From: Caryophanales bacterium UBA743 | GTDB lineage: Bacteria > Bacillota_I > Bacilli_A > RFN20 > CAG-826 | Direction of reading: 5' to 3' | DNA length: 64,000 bases | NCBI GenBank assembly: GCA_002297365.1 | Contig: DBKT01000005.1 | Coordinates: 9,158-73,157 of the forward strand | Shown here: piece after piece, positions 59,914 through 64,000 of the stretch | How positions within the stretch are numbered: the stretch's first letter is position 1 | Layout: every line of letters starts with the position of its first letter | The notes under the pieces: model-generated | Told to the model about the DNA's origin: nothing | What the model saw: only the letters and a program-made list of their open reading frames with translations | Databases searched by the model: none | Program-made: the position numbers and the translations under genes

Positions 59914-60381
59914 ATGAACGAAACAAAAAAGTCCAAATTAAAGGAAGTCATCAAAGAGAAGAAACTGGAAGTTGAAGAAAAGAAAGCGGAATTGAAGGAA
60001 CGTTTCCCTTCCAAACAAAACGCTTCCCCTCTTACCGCCCCAAAGAAATTAAAAATCCTTTTCACAATCGTCCCTAGAAACAAATGCGAATTTTACCTAG
60101 ACATACTTGAAGGGTATGAAGTAAATATGCAAATGGTGCTTTTCGGCACCGGGACAATCCCTCAGGAATTAGCTACTGTATTGCATAGCGATACGGATAA
60201 AGCCGTTATCCTAAGCGTCATAAAAGAAGAATTCGTTAAACCTATACTAAATGCCTACGAAGATAAATATTTTAAATTAAGAAATGGGCAAGGCATTGCT
60301 TTTACTGTCCCTTTTTCGAGCATTATCGGAAAGGCTTCGTATCAGTTCTTAGCAAATATGGAGGGCAAAGGAAATGAGTGA
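59914..60381 (+). CDS. PII-like protein with Lys/Glu-rich N-terminal helix
   Basis: A 155-residue protein. Residues 1-35 are a charged coiled-coil-like helix (KKSKLKEVIKEKKLEVEEKKAELKE in part), the rest has the ferredoxin-like beta-alpha-beta pattern of the PII superfamily: KLKILFTIVPRNKCEFYLDILEGY, TDKAVILSVIKEEFVKPILNAYEDKYF, GQGIAFTVPFSSIIG. The T-loop region is short (NMQMVLFGTGTIPQEL). It overlaps the second PII-like gene by eight bases, so the two may form a mixed trimer. Confidence 0.75.
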   Translation: MNETKKSKLKEVIKEKKLEVEEKKAELKERFPSKQNASPLTAPKKLKILFTIVPRNKCEFYLDILEGYEVNMQMVLFGTGTIPQELATVLHSDTDKAVILSVIKEEFVKPILNAYEDKYFKLRNGQGIAFTVPFSSIIGKASYQFLANMEGKGNE

Positions 60382-60760
60382 TAAGTTTCAATTAGTGATT
60401 TGCATCGTCAATTCGGGATTCTCGGATGCCGTGATGGAAGCGGCTCGAGAAGCTGGCGCAAGAGGAGGAACGAAGATTAATGCTCGTGGCACGGCCCGTC
60501 AAGAAGCGGAAGCGGCTTTCGGCATTTCCATCCACCCAGAAAAAGAAATCGTTCTTATTCTCGCAAACGAAGATATCCGCGACGCTATTTTGCATGCTAT
60601 TTACAAGAGCGTCGGCCTTAATTCCCCAGCCCAAGGAATCGCTTTCTCTTTACCAGTTGATGAAACGGTAGGTTTAGGAAACAAGAAGCCCTTATCCCAA
60701 AGCTTAAAAGAAGAAATGCAGCAACCTTCCACCCCTTCGGAAGCTAAAGAAAAGAAATAA
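60374..60760 (+). CDS. PII family nitrogen-regulator-like protein
   Basis: A 128-residue PII-like protein: FQLVICIVNSGFSDAVMEAAREAGARGGTKINARGTA, then EKEIVLILANEDIRDAILHAIYKSVGLNSPAQGIAFSLPVDETVGL. The GGT and RGT stretch sits where PII has the T-loop; a classic uridylylation Tyr is absent there, so control by ligand (nucleotide, 2-oxoglutarate or another small molecule) is more likely than covalent modification. A Pro/Lys/Glu tail follows residue 108. It overlaps the first PII-like gene and directly precedes tlyA. Confidence 0.85.
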   Translation: MSDKFQLVICIVNSGFSDAVMEAAREAGARGGTKINARGTARQEAEAAFGISIHPEKEIVLILANEDIRDAILHAIYKSVGLNSPAQGIAFSLPVDETVGLGNKKPLSQSLKEEMQQPSTPSEAKEKK

Positions 60761-60762
60761 TC

Positions 60763-61560
60763 ATGCGTCTTGACCTTTTTCTTGTAGAGAATAAATACGC
60801 TGAAACGAGAAGCAAAGCCTCACAGCTTATCAAAAACGGCAAGGTATTGGTCAATTCTCAAGCAGTAAGCAAAAACGGCTATGAAATCAAAAACACCGAT
60901 CAAGTGAGAGTTCTTGAAAACGATGTTTTAGAATATGTTTCAAGAGGAGGGCACAAGCTTGAAAAAGCCCTTACGGTTTTTGGTGTTGATTTCCGAGATA
61001 AAGTGATCTGCGATATCGGTTCTTCCACCGGAGGATTCACCGATTGCTCTTTAAAAAACGGAGCAAAAAAAATTTATGCGATTGATGTCGGAACTAGTCA
61101 GTTGCATCCGACTTTAAGAAACAATCCGAAAGTCATCGTCCTCGAAAATACGAATTTCCGATATGTGACATCATCCATTTTCGAAGAAAAAATAGACTAC
61201 TATGTCTGCGATGTCTCTTTCATCTCGGTTCGGATCATCTTGGAGACCCTGCTTTCGTTCAAAGAAGATTTCACCATTCTTTTGTTATTTAAGCCACAAT
61301 TTGAAGTGGGGCCTGACCGTTTGAATAAAAACGGCGTTGTTCGGAAAAAGGAATTTCTCATTGATGCCCTAAACCATTTCAAAGAATATCTAAGAACAAA
61401 ATCGTTGCATATCTTAGGGGTTTCCTATTCCCCTATTTTAGGAAACAAAGAGGGGAACGTAGAGTTCCTTTTTGAGATCAGCACGAAGGGAAAAGACATC
61501 TCATTTTTGTCAGAAACTTTAGTCAAAGAAGCGCTATTGGCGCTTAGAGGAGGCCATTAA
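60763..61560 (+). CDS. tlyA: TlyA-type rRNA 2'-O-methyltransferase
   Basis: A 265-residue TlyA/YqxC protein: N-terminal S4 RNA-binding domain (residues 1-60, MRLDLFLVENKYAETRSKASQLI) and a FtsJ-like methyltransferase with SAM motif VICDIGSSTGGFTDCSL, followed by CDVSFISVRIILETLL and LLFKPQFEVG. In mycobacteria TlyA methylates 16S and 23S rRNA; the Bacillota form is less studied. Two bases separate it from the PII gene. The stop lies inside the terminator stem. Confidence 0.92.
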   Translation: MRLDLFLVENKYAETRSKASQLIKNGKVLVNSQAVSKNGYEIKNTDQVRVLENDVLEYVSRGGHKLEKALTVFGVDFRDKVICDIGSSTGGFTDCSLKNGAKKIYAIDVGTSQLHPTLRNNPKVIVLENTNFRYVTSSIFEEKIDYYVCDVSFISVRIILETLLSFKEDFTILLLFKPQFEVGPDRLNKNGVVRKKEFLIDALNHFKEYLRTKSLHILGVSYSPILGNKEGNVEFLFEISTKGKDISFLSETLVKEALLALRGGH

Positions 61561-61580
61561 CGCATATGCCTCCTTTTTTA
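61548..61580. terminator. tlyA terminator (bidirectional)
   Basis: AGGAGGC (61548-61554) pairs with GCCTCCT (61568-61574), followed by T6. It overlaps the stop codons of both convergent genes. Confidence 0.85.
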
Positions 61581-63251
61581 TTTAAAATAGATCGTAAACT
61601 TGCTTCCCTCTTGGATATGGCTTACTAGTTGAATTCGGTAATGGTAATTTAGACAAATGTGTTTGACAATGGCTAAGCCAAGACCTGTTCCGCCATCTTT
61701 TCTGCTACGGCTTTTATCTACACGGAAGAAACGTTCAAAGATTCTTTGCTGATATTTTTCATCGATGCCAATGCCGTCGTCTTCGCAAGAGAAGGAAGAG
61801 GAATCCAGCCTTAAAATCACATGACCGCCTTCATGGTTATAGAAAATGGCGTTTGAAACAAGGTTGCGAACTAGACGATCAAAATCCATTGGAAGAATGT
61901 TCAGCGTGACTTCTTCTAGATGGGTTTTGATGCTGACCCCTTTTTCTTTTGCGATCAAAGATAAAGAAGAAACGACATCCTCTACCGCTCTTTTCGCGTT
62001 TAAAGGAGCCAATGGGGTTGGCTTCTCATCGTTTTCTAACGTAGCCAGAGAAAGCATATCATCAATAACCGTCCGCATTCTCTTGGATTCGGATGTAATC
62101 ACGTCTAACGCTTTTTTCCGTTCTTTCTTGTCTTTAATTAAAGAGTTGGACAAAAGCTCACTATAGCCAACGATAGTCGTAAGAGGAGTTTTTAACTCAT
62201 GCGAAGCATTCTGGAAGAAATCCCTCTTCAATTTTTCATTCATCCTTTGTTCTGTCACATCCAAGAAAAGAACAGCAAGCCCTTTGATGTTTTCTTTTCC
62301 CAGCCAATCTAATGGAACCAAAGACAAAAGGAGTTCATAAGTTCTTCCTTTTCGCTCGATGTCATAGGATAGGTATTCTTTCTGCTTGGCTTCTTGGATT
62401 TTGTTTTTAAATTCTTCGCCCAGCATCAGATAATGGAATTCTTTGTTGAGAACATCTTCTTTCTCTAAAGAAAGGATATTCAAAGCGTATTTATTGATAA
62501 GAATGATTTGATCTTTTTCGTTTAAAACAAGAAGGCCTTCCTCCATAGAATCGAGGATATAATCCACTTTAAGGCTCTCCCTATGAAGGGATTCCATCTT
62601 CTCTTTCAAATTCAAAGAAACATCCGCGATTCCCTTATCGATCGCTTCTAAATCGTTCCCTACCGCCAAAGCGTTTGGATGAGGGGAAAGTTCTTTAAGC
62701 TTATTTACTTCGTTGCGCAACTGGTTTAAAGCTTTTCTATAGGTGAAATAGCGGTAAACGAAATAAAGGCTATCCAAAGCCACCAGCGCAATGGATCCAT
62801 ATAGCAAAAGCAAGTTTGCCGCCTCTTCTACATTCGAGCGAGGAAGGCCAACGCGAATATAGTAAACGGAAGTCTTCTTCACAAAATAAAGAACGGAATA
62901 ACCCATAGTCAAAGAATCTTTGTAGTAATAAGAGTCCGCATGGCTTTCCAATTCTTTTTTGCGATCCTCTTTTACGGGATTCTTATCAAGTTGGTTGATT
63001 TCAAGAAGAACGTTTGCGTCTAAATCAAAAATAGAGATACGGATGTCCTGAATTTTAGAAAAACAAGAAATAGTCACATCCTTATCCGTTTCGCTTCGAT
63101 AAGTCTTGCTGACTTCTTCTCCGTAATAGGAAAGTTCTTTGCGCGCGTTATTCGCGGAAATGTTTTTTGTGGTTAGGAAGGAAGCCAGCAATAAAGCGAA
63201 CGAAAGGAAAAAAGTAACGATGTAATCTAAAATGAGGGATTTTTTATTCAT
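61578..63251 (-). CDS. Sensor histidine kinase, PhoR/WalK-like
   Basis: A 557-residue membrane kinase. TM1 at about 8-27, a 120-residue external sensor with YYIRVGLPRS near its end, TM2 at about 145-165, a HAMP-like helix, a PAS domain (DSMEEGLLVLNEKDQIILINKYALNIL), HisKA with phosphorylated His 351 in NASHELKTPLTTIVGYSELL, and the ATPase domain (N-box NLVSNAIFYN, DDGIGI, GTGLGLAIVKH). Domain order is that of PhoR. It overlaps the response regulator gene by eight bases. The signal is unknown; phosphate is a guess. Confidence 0.94.
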   Translation of the reverse strand: MNKKSLILDYIVTFFLSFALLLASFLTTKNISANNARKELSYYGEEVSKTYRSETDKDVTISCFSKIQDIRISIFDLDANVLLEINQLDKNPVKEDRKKELESHADSYYYKDSLTMGYSVLYFVKKTSVYYIRVGLPRSNVEEAANLLLLYGSIALVALDSLYFVYRYFTYRKALNQLRNEVNKLKELSPHPNALAVGNDLEAIDKGIADVSLNLKEKMESLHRESLKVDYILDSMEEGLLVLNEKDQIILINKYALNILSLEKEDVLNKEFHYLMLGEEFKNKIQEAKQKEYLSYDIERKGRTYELLLSLVPLDWLGKENIKGLAVLFLDVTEQRMNEKLKRDFFQNASHELKTPLTTIVGYSELLSNSLIKDKKERKKALDVITSESKRMRTVIDDMLSLATLENDEKPTPLAPLNAKRAVEDVVSSLSLIAKEKGVSIKTHLEEVTLNILPMDFDRLVRNLVSNAIFYNHEGGHVILRLDSSSFSCEDDGIGIDEKYQQRIFERFFRVDKSRSRKDGGTGLGLAIVKHICLNYHYRIQLVSHIQEGSKFTIYFK

Positions 63252-63924
63252 CTTTCAATTTATACCCTAAACCATAAACGGTTTCGATAAGATCATTATC
63301 CGGGGATAATTTTCTACGGATTTCTTTGACATGAACGTCAAGCGTTCTCGTTTCGAAACCACTCACATCTCCCCATAACGCTTTATAAAGAGTCTCGCGG
63401 GTCACAGGTTTCCCGACATTTTTAGCCAACTCAAAAAGGACGGTGCTCTCGCCTTGGGTAAGGTGGATTTCAGTGCCGTCTCTTTTCACCACGCGGTTAT
63501 TAAAATCGAAAGAGAGCGAGCGGATTCGTAAGCTTTCTTTCTTTAAATAACGACGTGCTCTAGCGTTAACCCTAGAGATAAGTTCCATGACATCGAAAGG
63601 CTTGCAAATATAATCATCTGCCCCTAAATCTAAGCCATCAATTTTATTAATCGTAAGATTTTTGGCAGAAATGATAATGATTTGAATATCATCGTTAGAG
63701 GGATCCATGCGGATCTCCTTTAGTATCTCTTCCCCCGATTTCACAGGAAGCATTAAATCAAGAAGAATCATGTTTGGCTTTTCGTTTTCAAAAGCCTTTT
63801 TGAAATCTGGATATTCTAAAAATGGCCGGAAACGGTATCCGCGACCGCTTAAAGCCAAGTCTAGTAAATGAGAGATATTAGGGTCATCCTCTAGCGAATA
63901 AATTAAGTAATCTTTGATTGCCAT
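63244..63924 (-). CDS. OmpR/PhoP-family response regulator
   Basis: A 226-residue regulator: receiver domain with acidic pair ED/D (residues 12-14), phosphorylated D56 in MILLDLMLPV, Ser/Lys switch IIIISAK and CKPFD, then a winged-helix DNA-binding domain (about 128-224) with RTLDVHVKEIRRKLSPDNDLIETVYGLGYKL. It belongs with the kinase that follows. Two TATAAT-like hexamers stand directly before its ATG, so the mRNA is probably leaderless. Targets may include its own operon. Confidence 0.95.
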   Translation of the reverse strand: MAIKDYLIYSLEDDPNISHLLDLALSGRGYRFRPFLEYPDFKKAFENEKPNMILLDLMLPVKSGEEILKEIRMDPSNDDIQIIIISAKNLTINKIDGLDLGADDYICKPFDVMELISRVNARARRYLKKESLRIRSLSFDFNNRVVKRDGTEIHLTQGESTVLFELAKNVGKPVTRETLYKALWGDVSGFETRTLDVHVKEIRRKLSPDNDLIETVYGLGYKLKDE

Positions 63925-63936
63925 ATTATCATTATA
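63925..63936 (-). promoter_or_regulatory. TATAAT six bases before ATG (leaderless start)
   Basis: On the minus strand TATAAT (63936-63931), GATAAT (63930-63925), ATG. No ribosome site. The remaining 64 bases to the right edge show no gene I can identify. Confidence 0.55.
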
Positions 63937-64000
63937 CGTTAAATAATGACTTCGTCTTTATAATAACCTGTTTCTATACCCGTCTTTGGTAAATAGCACC

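Overview
The window looks like chromosomal DNA of an AT-rich Gram-positive bacterium of the Bacillota (Bacilli / Erysipelotrichia / RF39-like gut lineages are my best guess; this is inference from gene content, not a search). Reasons: strong AAGGAGG-type ribosome sites, low GC, comFA/comFC, a YolD-like partner of a Y-family polymerase, YitT, DegV, CvpA, pcrA-ligA, and a prfB gene with the classic CTT-TGA-C programmed frameshift. TGA is used as a stop, so the Mycoplasma code does not apply. There is no sign of phage, transposon, integron or CRISPR; the window is mostly housekeeping with catabolic islands.

Layout. 1-2.1 kb: two Ser-rich lipoprotein genes (one cut by the left edge, one broken at a G9 tract), a 32-bp-period repeat and a tRNA-Ala(CGC). 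2.5-5 kb: a Y-family polymerase plus YolD, and a membrane protein. 5.1-5.9 kb: folD. 6-9.8 kb: an operon of an old-yellow-enzyme/FAD/Fe-S reductase and both subunits of aconitase X. 9.9-13.7 kb: a membrane-anchored, domain-inverted GH3 glycosidase with a small membrane partner under cre/LacI-like operators. 13.8-13.9 kb: an unexplained inverted-repeat element. 14-22.7 kb: secG, then an operon secA-prfB-yitT-uvrB-HAD-GT8. 22.7-28.9 kb: comFA-comFC and pcrA-ligA. 29-31.1 kb: three membrane proteins. 31.1-35.3 kb: tsaE-tsaB-rimI-tsaD-asnS plus a tiny membrane protein. 35.3-39.5 kb: a DUF402 protein, an acidic membrane protein, ung and eno. 39.5-46.3 kb: a lipoprotein, a structured RNA candidate, a GH2 beta-galactosidase and a MacB-like ABC protein. 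46.4-50.4 kb: a FAD oxidoreductase divergent from an adenylating ligase-ACP-thioesterase cassette. 50.5-58.2 kb: D-hydroxyacid dehydrogenase plus AEC carrier, ppa, an alpha/beta hydrolase, DegV, CvpA and a GPH sugar symporter. 58.4-61.6 kb: a duplicated DUF1538 membrane protein with two PII-like proteins, then tlyA. 61.6-63.9 kb: a PhoR/PhoP-type two-component system.

How it fits together. The organism appears to be a sugar fermenter: GH2, GH3 and a GPH symporter, the latter two sharing an almost identical operator, feed glycolysis (eno), with 2-hydroxyacid reduction and an AEC carrier as a possible outlet. The OYE-AcnX operon could be a dehydration/reduction module acting on a hydroxy acid. 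The ligase-ACP-thioesterase cassette plus a DegV/FakB-like protein point to handling of free acyl groups. Several genes lack a ribosome site and carry TATAAT exactly six bases before ATG, which suggests leaderless mRNAs. The best candidates for undescribed biology are the OYE-AcnX operon, the DUF1538/dual-PII operon, the acyl cassette and the structured RNA upstream of the beta-galactosidase.
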